In this document: positions 16,059 through 25,165 of the stretch, piece after piece | How positions within the stretch are numbered: the stretch's first letter is position 1 | How the letters are laid out: each line of letters begins with the position of its first letter | Assembly (NCBI GenBank): GCA_028288405.1 | Contig: JAQBNS010000048.1 | Location: 1 to 64,000, forward strand | Length of the DNA stretch: 64,000 nucleotides | Direction of reading: 5' to 3' | From: Chitinophagaceae bacterium | Lineage (GTDB): Bacteria; Bacteroidota; Bacteroidia; Cytophagales; Cytophagaceae | Made by a program: the position numbers and the translations under genes | Notes under the pieces: model-generated | The model's input: only the letters and a program-made list of their open reading frames with translations | Database searches by the model: none | What the model was told of the DNA's origin: nothing

Positions 16059-16925
16059 CTAATATGCTTTCAAACTTAAGTCTAAACTTTTGGCGCTATG
16101 CGTCAGGGCTCCCACTGATATATAATCCACTCCGCATAAAGCCACTTCCCGAATGGTAGCTTCCGTAATTCCCCCAGAAGCTTCTGTTTCTGTTTGTTTT
16201 CCGATCAGTTTTACCGCTTCTTTCATCATTTCCGGAGCCATATTATCCAGCATGATGCGTTTTATACCTCCTTCAATCAATGCTTCCTTTACTTCTTCTA
16301 AAGATCTAGTTTCTAATTCTATATCCAGAGAAAGACCTGTGCTTTTCAAGTAATTTTTAGCCGCTTTCAAGGCTTTGGTTACTCCTCCGGCATAATCCAC
16401 ATGATTGTCCTTGAGCAGGATCATGTCGAACAAACCATAACGATGATTTACCCCTCCCCCAATCTTCACCGCCCATTTTTCCGGGAGGCGAAAGTTAGGT
16501 GTTGTTTTGCGAGTATCCAACAAGCGGGCACCTGTTCCTTCAATCAGTGTATTGAGTTGTTGAGTATAAGTAGCAATGCCGCTCATGCGCTGCATGCAAT
16601 TCAATACCAATCGCTCTGCTTTTAAAATGGAATGCACTGAGCCTTGTACGGTGAGTACAATATCGCCTTTATTCATCCACTGTCCGTCTTTCATCAGGAA
16701 CTCTACTTGAAGAGCAGAATCCACTGCAGTAAAAATGTGCTGAGCCAATTCTACTCCGGCTAAGAGACCTTCGTCTTTAACCAGCAATCGTGCTCTGTTG
16801 GTAGTTCCGGCAGCAATAGAAGAAAGGGAAGTATGATCTCCGGAACCAACATCCTCCAGAAGAGCTTGTTGGATAAAAGCAGAAATATGTGAAGGATGCA
16901 GGTAGTCGTACACGGGCACAAACAT
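16059..16925 (-). CDS. nadC: Nicotinate-nucleotide pyrophosphorylase (quinolinate phosphoribosyltransferase)
   Basis: NadC converts quinolinate and PRPP to nicotinate mononucleotide in de novo NAD synthesis. Recognisable motifs are EDVGSGDHTS near the N-terminus, LLDTRKTTPNFR (quinolinate and PRPP binding), VKIGGGVNHRYGLFDMILLKDNH, IMLDNMAPEMM, and ASGGITEATIREVALCGVDYISVGALTHS at the C-terminal phosphate site. At 288 residues it has normal length. The ATG at 16925 follows directly after the T-tract of a terminator-like hairpin (16926-16957), leaving no room for a conventional ribosome site. The DUF4783 gene lies upstream on the same strand, a pairing often seen in Bacteroidota. Confidence 0.95.
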   Translation of the reverse strand: MFVPVYDYLHPSHISAFIQQALLEDVGSGDHTSLSSIAAGTTNRARLLVKDEGLLAGVELAQHIFTAVDSALQVEFLMKDGQWMNKGDIVLTVQGSVHSILKAERLVLNCMQRMSGIATYTQQLNTLIEGTGARLLDTRKTTPNFRLPEKWAVKIGGGVNHRYGLFDMILLKDNHVDYAGGVTKALKAAKNYLKSTGLSLDIELETRSLEEVKEALIEGGIKRIMLDNMAPEMMKEAVKLIGKQTETEASGGITEATIREVALCGVDYISVGALTHSAKSLDLSLKAY

Positions 16926-16957
16926 AAAAAAAAGCCCTGATTTAATTCAGGGCTTTT
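16926..16957 (-). terminator. Terminator-like hairpin abutting the nadC start
   Basis: On the minus strand AAAAGCCCTGA (16957-16947) pairs with TCAGGGC followed by eight T (16940-16926), with a 6-base loop. The last T is immediately next to the nadC ATG. It lies 44 bases after the DUF4783 stop. Confidence 0.85.
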
Positions 16958-17001
16958 CGAGAGAAATTAATCGCTTTTAAATCTAGTTCCTGCTAAAACT
17001 A

Positions 17002-17412
17002 TTACTTTTCAAATACAATGGAATCTACCGAATAAACACCCTTGGTCGGTTTAATGACCATGGTGACTCTGTATTTTCCGCCACTATATAAGTACTCACC
17101 GATGACGAATTTAAAATCTTCACGGTCAAGGACCTTATGAACATATTTAAAATCTACGGGAGGATATTTCTTCATGAAATCGCGCAACACAAACTCTGCC
17201 TGTGTTTTGCTGTAGTTGCTGCCTTCCTGATCAGGAAGAGTCACTTCTACGATGTCGTGAAAATCACTTACCAATTCCTTTGAATTACCTGATTTAAGGC
17301 TGATTTTCAGCTTCTCAATCACAGCATCGGCATTCTGACTTTGGGCCAGTGCTATGCTAATAACACCGACACTTAATACAAAACTTAAAAGGTACGGTTG
17401 AAGGTTTTTCAC
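17002..17412 (-). CDS. DUF4783 domain secreted protein
   Basis: This 136-residue protein has a signal peptide (residues about 1-23, ending ALAQ) and one small alpha/beta domain of the NTF2-like type: helix ADAVIEKLKISLKSGNSKELVSDF, strand IVEVTLPDQEGSNYSKTQAEFVLRDFM, then three strands including YKVTMVIKP-like segments ending in VYSVDSIVFEK. The pattern matches DUF4783, which is common in Bacteroidota and frequently adjacent to nadC. The function is unknown. A terminator-like hairpin follows its stop and runs into the nadC start. Confidence 0.8.
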   Translation of the reverse strand: MKNLQPYLLSFVLSVGVISIALAQSQNADAVIEKLKISLKSGNSKELVSDFHDIVEVTLPDQEGSNYSKTQAEFVLRDFMKKYPPVDFKYVHKVLDREDFKFVIGEYLYSGGKYRVTMVIKPTKGVYSVDSIVFEK

Positions 17413-17550
17413 TATCTACTCGTTTTCCCGACAACAACAGCGAAAATCATGCCATATAAGCGTTTTTCACCGATTAAAAATTAATCGACTGACAACTAAC
17501 CATTTAAAAAAACGTGTTCAAAATCAACTTCAATAACAAAGCTGAAAGAT

Positions 17551-17558
17551 TATATTTG
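17551..17558 (+). promoter_or_regulatory. Promoter -7 box placing gpmI transcript at its start codon
   Basis: TATATTTG matches the Bacteroidota TAnnTTTG box. Only four bases separate it from the gpmI ATG at 17563, so transcription would begin at or next to the start codon. No clear -33 TTTG is seen at the right distance. Confidence 0.45.
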
Positions 17559-17562
17559 CGCT

Positions 17563-19083
17563 ATGAATAAGAAGGTATTACTAATGATTTTAGATGGTTG
17601 GGGTATTGGAACAAACCCGGCCGTATCTGCCATTGCACAGGCAAAAACAGCATTCATCGACGGATTGTATTCCAAATACCCGCACAGCAAACTGGAAGCA
17701 TCTGGTTTAGCCGTAGGTTTACCGGAAGGACAAATGGGCAACTCTGAAGTGGGACACATGAACATTGGCGCGGGCCGTGTGGTGTATCAGGATTTGGTAA
17801 AAATCAATCTTGCTGTAAAAGAAGGTACACTAGCAAACGAGAAAGAATTAAAAGCAGCATTTGATTACGCAAAGACCAATAATAAAAAGGTGCACTTGAT
17901 CGGATTGGTTTCCGATGGTGGTGTTCACTCTCATACAGAACATTTGAAGGGCCTCACGACTATCGCCAAGCAAGCAGGCGTGAAGGATCTATTGATACAT
18001 GCTTTTACAGACGGTAGAGATACAGATCCTAAAGGCGGTTATGATTATTTGAAAGATCTTCAAGCGCATCTTGATAAAACGACGGGTAAGATTGCTACTG
18101 TCATTGGACGTTATTACGCCATGGACCGTGACAACCGCTGGGAGCGCGTGAAGTTGGCTTATGACTTAATGGTTAAAGGTGTTGGAGAGAAATCTACAGA
18201 TGCTCTGGCTAGTGTGAAAGCTTCTTATGCTGCAGACGTAACCGATGAGTTCATTAAGCCTGTGGTCATCACCGATGCAGAAGGTAAAGCATTAGGTTTG
18301 ATCGAAGAAGGAGATGTCGTGATTTGTTTCAACTTCAGAACAGACAGAGGTCGTGAGATTACGATTGCGTTGACGCAAAAAGATTTTCCTGAACAGGACA
18401 TGAAAAAATTATCGTTGTACTATGTCACCATGACTAACTATGACAACACGTTCAGCAATGTTCATGTGATTTTTGATAAGGACAATCTGAACAATACATT
18501 AGGAGAAGTTTTGGCGAAAGCGGGTAAAAAGCAAATCCGTATTGCAGAGACAGAAAAATATCCGCACGTCACGTTCTTCTTCTCCGGAGGTCGCGAGCAG
18601 CCGTTTGAAGGAGAGAAAAGACTATTGTGTCCTTCTCCTAAAGTAGCAACATACGATTTGCAACCGGAGATGAGTGCCATGGACATTCGTGATAAAATTA
18701 TTCCTGAACTAAAAACAAAGGAACCTGATTTCATTGTATTGAACTTTGCAAACCCTGATATGGTGGGTCATACAGGCGTTTTCGAGGCAGCGATAAAAGC
18801 AGTTGAAACAGTAAATGATTGCGCTGAAGCGGTTGTTAATGTTGCGCTAGAGAATGGTTATACCAGCATTATCATTGCTGATCACGGTAATGCAGACATG
18901 ATGATCAACGAAGACGGTACACCGAATACTGCTCACACCACCAACTTGGTCCCATGCATCCTGGTTGATGCAGATTACAAGGGCACCATTAAAGATGGTA
19001 AGTTAGGAGATCTTGCACCTACCATTTTAAAATTGATAGGTGTTGCTCAGCCTGCTGATATGGGAGGCGTTTCGTTGATCTAA
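17563..19083 (+). CDS. gpmI: Phosphoglycerate mutase, cofactor-independent
   Basis: GpmI interconverts 3- and 2-phosphoglycerate in glycolysis using two manganese ions and a phosphoserine intermediate. The start LLMILDGWGIG holds the metal ligand Asp11; GQMGNSEVGHMNIGAGR contains the catalytic Ser61. FTDGRDTDP, GRYYAMDRDNRWERV and NFRTDRGREIT follow in order, and IIADHGNADMM closes the alkaline-phosphatase-like domain. The 506-residue length is standard. It is followed after four bases by purK, so glycolysis and purine genes share a transcript here. A -7 promoter box sits unusually close to the ATG. Confidence 0.96.
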   Translation: MNKKVLLMILDGWGIGTNPAVSAIAQAKTAFIDGLYSKYPHSKLEASGLAVGLPEGQMGNSEVGHMNIGAGRVVYQDLVKINLAVKEGTLANEKELKAAFDYAKTNNKKVHLIGLVSDGGVHSHTEHLKGLTTIAKQAGVKDLLIHAFTDGRDTDPKGGYDYLKDLQAHLDKTTGKIATVIGRYYAMDRDNRWERVKLAYDLMVKGVGEKSTDALASVKASYAADVTDEFIKPVVITDAEGKALGLIEEGDVVICFNFRTDRGREITIALTQKDFPEQDMKKLSLYYVTMTNYDNTFSNVHVIFDKDNLNNTLGEVLAKAGKKQIRIAETEKYPHVTFFFSGGREQPFEGEKRLLCPSPKVATYDLQPEMSAMDIRDKIIPELKTKEPDFIVLNFANPDMVGHTGVFEAAIKAVETVNDCAEAVVNVALENGYTSIIIADHGNADMMINEDGTPNTAHTTNLVPCILVDADYKGTIKDGKLGDLAPTILKLIGVAQPADMGGVSLI

Positions 19084-19087
19084 TAAC

Positions 19088-20224
19088 ATGGCAAAAGGAA
19101 TCAATCAAGCGGTAGGTGTTTTAGGAGGAGGTCAGTTGGGCCGTATGCTGATCCAGTCTGCCATAGACTTTAACCTCGACCTTTCGGTGATGGATCCGGA
19201 TGGAGATGCACCGTGTAAAGCTTTTACAAAGAAGTTTACGCAAGGATCCTTGCAGGATGAACAAGCGATTTTGAATTGGGCCAAAGATCTTGATCTGATT
19301 ACCATAGAGATCGAACACGTGAATATTGAAGCCTTGAAGAAATTAGAGCAAGCGGGCAAAAAGGTTTATCCTCAGCCTCAAGTGTTGGAAATTATTCAGG
19401 ATAAAAGAAAGCAGAAAGAATTTTACCGCAGCAAAGGGTTACCTACTGCGCCCTTTGTCTTACTGAATAACAAAGAAGAAATCGCGCAGCATGCTCATTT
19501 GCTACCGGGTTTTCAGAAGTTAGGTAAAGACGGTTATGATGGCAGGGGTGTACAGCGCATTGCTACATTGGAAGATATCAGCAAAGGATTTGACAAAGAG
19601 AGTTTGCTGGAACAAGCAATTCCTTTTGAGAAAGAATTGGCTGTTATTGTAGCCCGCAACGAACAAGGAGAAGTAACAACCTTTCCGGTAGTGGAAATGG
19701 TTTTTAATCCGGTTCACAATCTGGTGGAATACTTATTTGCTCCGGCAGATATTTCTCCAGCCATTGCTGCGAAAGCAGATGCCTTAGCAAAGGATGTGAT
19801 CAACGCTTTCGGAATGGTTGGATTATTAGCGGTGGAATTATTCTTAACAAAAGAAGGAGAAGTGCTGATTAATGAAGTTGCTCCTCGTCCCCATAATAGC
19901 GGGCACCAGACGATTGAGGCGAATGATACGTCTCAGTACGAACAACATCTGCGTGCTATTTTAGGATTACCATTGGGTTCGACGCGTACGTTAAGTCCAT
20001 CCGCCATGGTCAACTTATTGGGTGAGGATGGATATTCAGGAGATGTGATCTATGAAGGATTAGAAGAAGCATTAAAACTAGAAGGCGTTCATGTGCATTT
20101 TTATGGAAAGAAAACAACAAAGCCTTTCCGTAAAATGGGTCATGTTACTATCTTGGATCAGAATCTTAGCACATTAAAAGATAAAGCGAAAGCGGTAAAA
20201 TCATGGCTGAAAATAAAAGCGTAA
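19088..20224 (+). CDS. purK: 5-(carboxyamino)imidazole ribonucleotide synthase
   Basis: PurK is an ATP-grasp enzyme that carboxylates AIR to N5-CAIR in purine synthesis. GVLGGGQLGRMLIQSAIDF is the N-terminal Rossmann-like motif. ATP-grasp features follow: LGKDGYDGRGVQRIAT (phosphate-binding loop), LLEQAIPFEKELAVIVARN, the lid and metal region LINEVAPRPHNSGHQTIEA with catalytic Glu and Asn, and QYEQHLRAILGLPLGS. The 378-residue length is normal. Its last 22 bases overlap purE in another frame, implying translational coupling of the two-step CAIR pathway. Confidence 0.95.
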   Translation: MAKGINQAVGVLGGGQLGRMLIQSAIDFNLDLSVMDPDGDAPCKAFTKKFTQGSLQDEQAILNWAKDLDLITIEIEHVNIEALKKLEQAGKKVYPQPQVLEIIQDKRKQKEFYRSKGLPTAPFVLLNNKEEIAQHAHLLPGFQKLGKDGYDGRGVQRIATLEDISKGFDKESLLEQAIPFEKELAVIVARNEQGEVTTFPVVEMVFNPVHNLVEYLFAPADISPAIAAKADALAKDVINAFGMVGLLAVELFLTKEGEVLINEVAPRPHNSGHQTIEANDTSQYEQHLRAILGLPLGSTRTLSPSAMVNLLGEDGYSGDVIYEGLEEALKLEGVHVHFYGKKTTKPFRKMGHVTILDQNLSTLKDKAKAVKSWLKIKA

Positions 20225-20730
20225 CACCTGTAGTCGGCATCATCATGGGTAGCCAGTCTGATCTAAAGATCATGTCTGCCGCTGCAAAAGTGTTGGAAAA
20301 CTTTCAAGTACCGTTTGAATTGACCATTGTTTCTGCACACCGCACACCTCACAGGATGTTGGAGTATGCAGAAGGTGCCGCAAAGAAAGGAATTAAAGTC
20401 ATCATCGCCGGAGCTGGCGGGGCGGCACACTTACCGGGCATGGTAGCATCGTTAACCACACTACCTGTTATTGGTGTTCCTGTGAAATCATCTAATTCTA
20501 TTGATGGTTGGGATTCTGTACTTTCTATTTTACAAATGCCGGGCGGTGTACCGGTAGCTACAGTAGCGCTTGATGGCGCTCAGAATGCAGGTATCCTAGC
20601 GGTACAGATTCTAGCTTCACACGACGATGCGTTGGCAAAAAAGATGCAGGCGTTTAAGGAAGAATTGAAATCAAAAGTATTGAAATCAGTGGAAGATATC
20701 GCTAAAGAAGGGTATCAAAAATTTGTATAG
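20203..20730 (+). CDS. purE: N5-CAIR mutase (class I PurE)
   Basis: PurE converts N5-CAIR to CAIR. GIIMGSQSDLKIM holds the Ser-Asp active-site pair, then SAHRTPHRM with the catalytic His, IIAGAGGAAHLPGMVAS and GVPVKSSNSIDGWDSVLSILQMPGGVPVATVA. The presence of PurK next to it confirms the class I (mutase) type. At 175 residues it is a typical small octameric enzyme. The ATG lies inside the purK end (22-base overlap). Confidence 0.95.
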   Translation: MAENKSVTPVVGIIMGSQSDLKIMSAAAKVLENFQVPFELTIVSAHRTPHRMLEYAEGAAKKGIKVIIAGAGGAAHLPGMVASLTTLPVIGVPVKSSNSIDGWDSVLSILQMPGGVPVATVALDGAQNAGILAVQILASHDDALAKKMQAFKEELKSKVLKSVEDIAKEGYQKFV

Positions 20731-21099
20731 ATTGACAGAAAAGAATTTCTTTTATGATTAAACTACTTCTTATTGGGGGTGTCCATGTCAAGCAATCAAC
20801 TAAAGGAAGATTTCGAGACCCATCAATTTTGAATTAAAATAGTGTAAATCAAATATTTGACTCTCGTTACCAGCAGACAGCAAAGGTTTTTTATTGGTTA
20901 ATGAGACTTTAGATATGGAAGACATAAAATTGATTATATTGAGATTTGAAAAAGATCTGAATTGATGAGAATAACAATGCTTTCTTTCAACGAGGTACAG
21001 CTACTCATTAGAAAACATCTTAATTAATTCATAGTAAAAAGCATTTGGTAAATCATCTTGTTGCCGAAGGATTGATTGCCACTAAAACAAAAGAGTATT
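20731..21099. other. 369-base intergenic region without a recognised gene
   Basis: Between purE and the TerC gene there is no ORF of useful length on either strand. The segment is AT-rich with many stops. A few short frames read like gene debris (for example KHLVNHLVAEGLIATKTKEYY around 21041), but they are broken and no homologue is recognised. There is no clear terminator after purE and no convincing promoter match, so transcription through this region is unresolved. Confidence 0.5.
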
Positions 21100-21834
21100 A
21101 TGTTGGAGCCGTTAATGTCGGTGGATGGGTTGATCAGTTTGATGACCCTTGCGATGTTGGAAGTAATTTTGGGAATTGATAATGTTATCTTCATCTCTAT
21201 TATTTCCGACCGTGTAGAGAAAGAAGAACAAAACAAAGCAAGAATTTTGGGTCTTCTCCTGGCTTTAGGAGTAAGAATTATCTTGTTGATTTTTATGTCT
21301 TACCTGGCGCATTTTAAAACAGATGTTGCCGTGTTGTTCGGGCATCACTTTACCGTGCGCGATCTGGTCCTTATTGCCGGTGGTGTATTCTTGGTTTATA
21401 AAAGCACCAATGAAATTCATGAAAAACTAGAAGGTGATGAAGAAGAAAAGCAAAGTTCTAAGAAGTTAGCACTTTGGAATGCTATTGTTCAAATTATTCT
21501 GATTGACATTGTATTCTCTTTCGATTCTATACTCACAGCCATAGGACTTACAGACCATGTGATCATCATGATTATCGCGATGGCTGCGGCGATGGTAGTG
21601 ATGATGGTATTTTCAAAAGCGATCAGTTCGTTTATCAACGAACATCCTACCGTGAAGATGTTGGCTCTGTCATTCCTGATTATGATCGGAGTGTTTCTGA
21701 TTATTGAAGCGTTCCACTATGATATACCGAAGGGTTATATCTATTTTTCTATGTTCTTCTCTTTGACTGTAGAAGTGCTTAATCTTTTGGTTAAAAAGAG
21801 AAATAAAGCAAAAAAGCTAAAGAAGAATCAGTAA
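21100..21834 (+). CDS. TerC-family integral membrane protein
   Basis: TerC proteins are polytopic membrane proteins linked to tellurite resistance and, in several bacteria, to manganese export. I use the ATG at 21100 (MLEPLMSVDGLISLMT) rather than an upstream TTG at 21076. Conserved features are the acidic membrane motif LGIDNVIFISIISDRV in the first half and its repeat IVFSFDSILTAIGL in the second half; Asp and Asn residues in these likely bind cation. About seven transmembrane segments are visible, with a charged cytosolic loop (EKLEGDEEEKQSSKK). The C-terminus is Lys-rich. The aldose epimerase gene begins 3 bases after the stop. Confidence 0.9.
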   Translation: MLEPLMSVDGLISLMTLAMLEVILGIDNVIFISIISDRVEKEEQNKARILGLLLALGVRIILLIFMSYLAHFKTDVAVLFGHHFTVRDLVLIAGGVFLVYKSTNEIHEKLEGDEEEKQSSKKLALWNAIVQIILIDIVFSFDSILTAIGLTDHVIIMIIAMAAAMVVMMVFSKAISSFINEHPTVKMLALSFLIMIGVFLIIEAFHYDIPKGYIYFSMFFSLTVEVLNLLVKKRNKAKKLKKNQ

Positions 21835-21837
21835 AGC

Positions 21838-22707
21838 ATGGTGTATTTGAAAAACGATTTTCTTGAAGTGGAGATCGATACGAAGGGAGCAGAAGTCAAG
21901 AGAATATACCACCGTCAATTTCAACTCGATTACCTGTGGAACGGCGATGCTGCTTATTGGAACAGGAGCTCTCCGGTTTTGTTTCCCATTGTTGGCAAAG
22001 TAAAAGACAACACGTATACGTATAAAGATCAACCGTATCACTTGACGCAACATGGCTTTGCACGTGATACAGATTTCATATTAGAATCTTCCACGGCAAC
22101 AGCAGCCGTATTTACTCTTTCTTCTAATCCCAAAACCCTCGCGGTTTATCCTTTCGAGTTTAAATTATACATTACCTATACCCTTTCCGAAGCCCGGTTA
22201 ACTGTGGCTTACAAGGTGATGCATAGTGAAGAAGGAGAACTGTTGTTTTCCATCGGCGCACATCCTGGTTTTCTTTGTCCTTTGGAAGCAGGACTTTCTT
22301 TCGAAGATTATCAATTGACTTTTGAAAAAGAAGAAAACACGCCGCGCTTGTTATTGGGTTCTTCAGGTGTTTCGAGGAAAACGGAAACTGTATTTGTGTC
22401 CGATTCGAATGTGATTCCATTGGATTATAATTTATTCGGAGCCAAAGACGCTATTATTTTTAAAGACCTACAGTCAACCTTTATGACCTTGAGCAGTTCT
22501 AAAGGCAGTCATGGTTTGCATTTTCATTTTACAGGCTTTCCTTATATGGGCATCTGGACAAAACCGGGTCCTTTTCTTTGCATAGAACCTTGGTTTGGTA
22601 TCGCTGATTTTGAAGATGCTAATGGCAAATTGGAGCATAAGGAAGGCATCATCCGCTTAAGCTCAGGAAAAGCCTTTCAGGCGGCATATAGCATGGAGTT
22701 TTTTTAA
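21838..22707 (+). CDS. Aldose 1-epimerase family protein
   Basis: This cytoplasmic protein has the galactose mutarotase-like beta-sandwich pattern. YWNRSSPVLFPIVGKVKDNTY is an early active-site strand pair, followed by LTQHGFARDTDF (substrate-binding His), FSIGAHPGFLCPL with the second His, and CIEPWFGIADF with the catalytic Glu. The spacing and FPIVGK segment resemble the LACX-like subgroup of unknown sugar specificity, not the well-studied GalM. At 289 residues it is complete. It starts 3 bases after the TerC gene, so both are probably on one transcript, although no functional link is obvious. Confidence 0.85.
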   Translation: MVYLKNDFLEVEIDTKGAEVKRIYHRQFQLDYLWNGDAAYWNRSSPVLFPIVGKVKDNTYTYKDQPYHLTQHGFARDTDFILESSTATAAVFTLSSNPKTLAVYPFEFKLYITYTLSEARLTVAYKVMHSEEGELLFSIGAHPGFLCPLEAGLSFEDYQLTFEKEENTPRLLLGSSGVSRKTETVFVSDSNVIPLDYNLFGAKDAIIFKDLQSTFMTLSSSKGSHGLHFHFTGFPYMGIWTKPGPFLCIEPWFGIADFEDANGKLEHKEGIIRLSSGKAFQAAYSMEFF

Positions 22708-22754
22708 AGCAATCGCTGACTATTCTAAAATACCTCAACTTAATCCAAATTTCA

Positions 22755-22786
22755 TTTGTTCCTTTAAGCTACCGGCCTTACCTTTG
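22755..22786 (+). promoter_or_regulatory. Promoter of feoAB
   Basis: TTTG at 22755-22758 and TACCTTTG at 22779-22786 match the Bacteroidota -33 and -7 elements exactly, with 20 bases between them. The predicted transcript starts near 22793, giving a leader of about 14 bases before the feoA ATG. Confidence 0.7.
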
Positions 22787-22806
22787 TTTTGAATCATTCT
22801 AAATAA

Positions 22807-23040
22807 ATGACCAAAATCCAAAAAAGTGTTGCGGACTTGAAGCCTGGGGAAAAAGGAACAGTATGCTGTTTTAAGGATGAGATCATGTCCTTGAAATTTT
22901 TGGAAATGGGTTGCCTTCCGGGCAGTGAAGTAGAATTGTCTCATAAGGCTCCATTCGGAGATCCTATATGTATTCGGGTGGGCGGTTATGCTTTGTCTAT
23001 GCGATTAAAAGAAGCGGCTACCATTATGCTGATCGAATAA
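22807..23040 (+). CDS. feoA: Ferrous iron transport protein A
   Basis: FeoA is a small SH3-like cytosolic protein that supports FeoB in ferrous iron uptake. The 77 residues contain the family pattern SVADLKPGEKGTV, a central FLEMGCLPGSEVEL strand-turn-strand, APFGDPICIRVGGYALSMRLKEA, and a hydrophobic end. The gene has a strong promoter match upstream and is separated from feoB by four bases. Confidence 0.93.
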   Translation: MTKIQKSVADLKPGEKGTVCCFKDEIMSLKFLEMGCLPGSEVELSHKAPFGDPICIRVGGYALSMRLKEAATIMLIE

Positions 23041-23044
23041 ACGT

Positions 23045-25165
23045 ATGGCTCCTTCTTCTCTTTTAAAAGCAGCGTTAATCGGAAATCCCAATTCGGGTAA
23101 GACCTCTTTATTTAATCAGCTGACAGGATTAAATCAGAAGATTGGCAATTTCCCGGGTGTTACTGTAGATAAGAAAACAGGCATCAGTAAGTTAACGAGT
23201 AACCAACAAGCGGAGATCGTAGATTTACCGGGTACTTACAGCTTGTATCCAAAGTCGGCAGACGAGCAAGTGGTCATGGATTATTTATTTGATGCATTTC
23301 TCAAAGCAACACCTGATTTTTTAATTGTTGTTATTGACGCCTCCACACTTGAACGAAACCTTTTACTTTTTACACAAGTCAGAGACCTGGGCTTTCCTGT
23401 AATATTGGCATTGAACATGCTGGACTTAGCAGAAAGGGACGGCAAAAAAATTGATATTCCTAAACTCATTAATAAGCTGCATGTTCCTGTAGTGCCTGTG
23501 AATGCAAGAACCGGAGAGGGAATAGAACAAATTAGATTTGCCATGGCTTGTCCGGTACATAATCCTCCGGAACAATACCTTAAGCCGATGGAGCTTGCTC
23601 CTGCTGTTGTTGCTGCGATTAAAAAGCACATGAAAATCGACAATGATTACATGGCCTTGTTGCTTGCCCATCAGTATGAAGGTATGCTAAGCTTGAGTGC
23701 TTATGATAAAGCAGCCATTGACAGCATTGTTAAAGAAAACAAATTTCAATCCACGGGTATACAATCGTCAGAAACATTAAAACGTTATGACCTCATTCGT
23801 AAAATCATCAAGGATACCATCTCTATACCCGTTGTATCTACAGAGAAAGGACGTTGGTCGGAACGTATAGATAAAGTGCTTACTCATAAAATATACGGTT
23901 TCGCAATTTTCTTTTTAGTGCTCTTTGTTATGTTCCAAGCCATTTTTGCCTGGGCACAATACCCCATGGATCTGATCGATGGCTTGATGGGATTTCTAAA
24001 AGAAGTTGTCCATAACATCTTACCGGAAGGTTCATTGACGGATCTCTTGACAGAGGGACTCATAGCCGGTCTTGGAGGCGTATTAATTTTTATTCCTCAG
24101 ATCGCCATACTCTTTGGCTTCATCGCCGTGTTGGAAGAAACAGGTTACATGTCACGCGTCATGTACATCATGGATAAAGTGATGCGACAATTTGGTTTGA
24201 GTGGGAAAAGTGTAGTACCGCTCATTTCAGGTGTGGCTTGCGCGGTACCGGCCATCATGGCTACAAGAAGCATTGACAATTGGAAGGAACGATTGATTAC
24301 TATTTTTGTAACACCGTTTATGAGTTGCTCGGCTCGTATCCCTGTATACACCGTACTGATAGCGCTTGTCATTCCTTCAAAAAACATATTCGGAGTATTC
24401 AACTTGCAGGGCATTGTTATGATGGCATTATACCTGTTGGGTTTCTTAGCCGCAATTTTATCTGCGTTAGTGTTACACTGGATTTTGCGTTCAAAAGAAA
24501 GAGGCTATTTCATTATGGAACTTCCTTCTTATAAAATGCCTCGTTGGACAAATGTTGGACTCGCTATTGTTGAAAAGGTAAAGGCATTTGTATTTGAAGC
24601 TGGAAAAGTGATCCTTGCTATATCCATCGTCTTATGGGTGTTGGCAACCTATGGTCCTAAAGAGGGTATGCAGCAAGCGAAGATAGAGGGACAGAAAGAA
24701 GCATTGGCTAAAGGGTATAGTCCAGCTGAAACGGAGAATTATATTTCCTCGAAAAAACTGGAAGCTTCCTATGCCGGTCATTTTGGTAAGTTCATCGAGC
24801 CTGGCATAAGACCATTGGGTTTTGATTGGAAAATAGGTATTGCATTAATCACCTCTTTTGCTGCCAGAGAAGTCTTCATTGGTACGATGGCGACCATATA
24901 CAGCATTGGTGATCAGGCAGAGGAAACGGATTCTGTAGTAGAGAAAATGAGAAATGAAAAAGATCCCCAGACCGGAGCAGCGTTTTATAATATAGCCCGT
25001 TCTTTATCACTGCTTGTATTTTATGTATTTGCTATGCAATGCATGAGCACGCTGGCTGTGGTCTATAGAGAAACTAAAACCTGGAAATGGCCCATTATAC
25101 AATTTGTATTCATGACGGCGGTTGCGTATGTTTCCAGTTTTGTTGTTTACTCATTTTTTGAGTAA
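23045..25165 (+). CDS. feoB: Ferrous iron transporter B
   Basis: FeoB is the GTP-dependent inner-membrane Fe(II) importer. The N-terminal G domain has G1 GNPNSGKTS (residues 13-21), G2-region NFPGVTVDKKTG, G3 DLPGTYS and G4 NMLD, followed by the helical linker and then the membrane region from about residue 280. The two Gate motifs with conserved Cys are visible: SGVACAVPAIMATRS and the second around ITSFAAREVFIGTMATIY. A soluble loop (KEGMQQAKIEGQKEALAKGY) interrupts the membrane domain. At 706 residues it is complete; the last 15 bases overlap the convergent DUF1003 gene. Confidence 0.96.
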   Translation: MAPSSLLKAALIGNPNSGKTSLFNQLTGLNQKIGNFPGVTVDKKTGISKLTSNQQAEIVDLPGTYSLYPKSADEQVVMDYLFDAFLKATPDFLIVVIDASTLERNLLLFTQVRDLGFPVILALNMLDLAERDGKKIDIPKLINKLHVPVVPVNARTGEGIEQIRFAMACPVHNPPEQYLKPMELAPAVVAAIKKHMKIDNDYMALLLAHQYEGMLSLSAYDKAAIDSIVKENKFQSTGIQSSETLKRYDLIRKIIKDTISIPVVSTEKGRWSERIDKVLTHKIYGFAIFFLVLFVMFQAIFAWAQYPMDLIDGLMGFLKEVVHNILPEGSLTDLLTEGLIAGLGGVLIFIPQIAILFGFIAVLEETGYMSRVMYIMDKVMRQFGLSGKSVVPLISGVACAVPAIMATRSIDNWKERLITIFVTPFMSCSARIPVYTVLIALVIPSKNIFGVFNLQGIVMMALYLLGFLAAILSALVLHWILRSKERGYFIMELPSYKMPRWTNVGLAIVEKVKAFVFEAGKVILAISIVLWVLATYGPKEGMQQAKIEGQKEALAKGYSPAETENYISSKKLEASYAGHFGKFIEPGIRPLGFDWKIGIALITSFAAREVFIGTMATIYSIGDQAEETDSVVEKMRNEKDPQTGAAFYNIARSLSLLVFYVFAMQCMSTLAVVYRETKTWKWPIIQFVFMTAVAYVSSFVVYSFFE

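Noticed and set aside
20900-21099. Possible remnant of a helix-turn-helix gene before TerC
   Set aside because: The fragments (for example KHLVNHLVAEGLIATK) are in broken frames with stops and cannot be assigned to a family; treated as non-coding.
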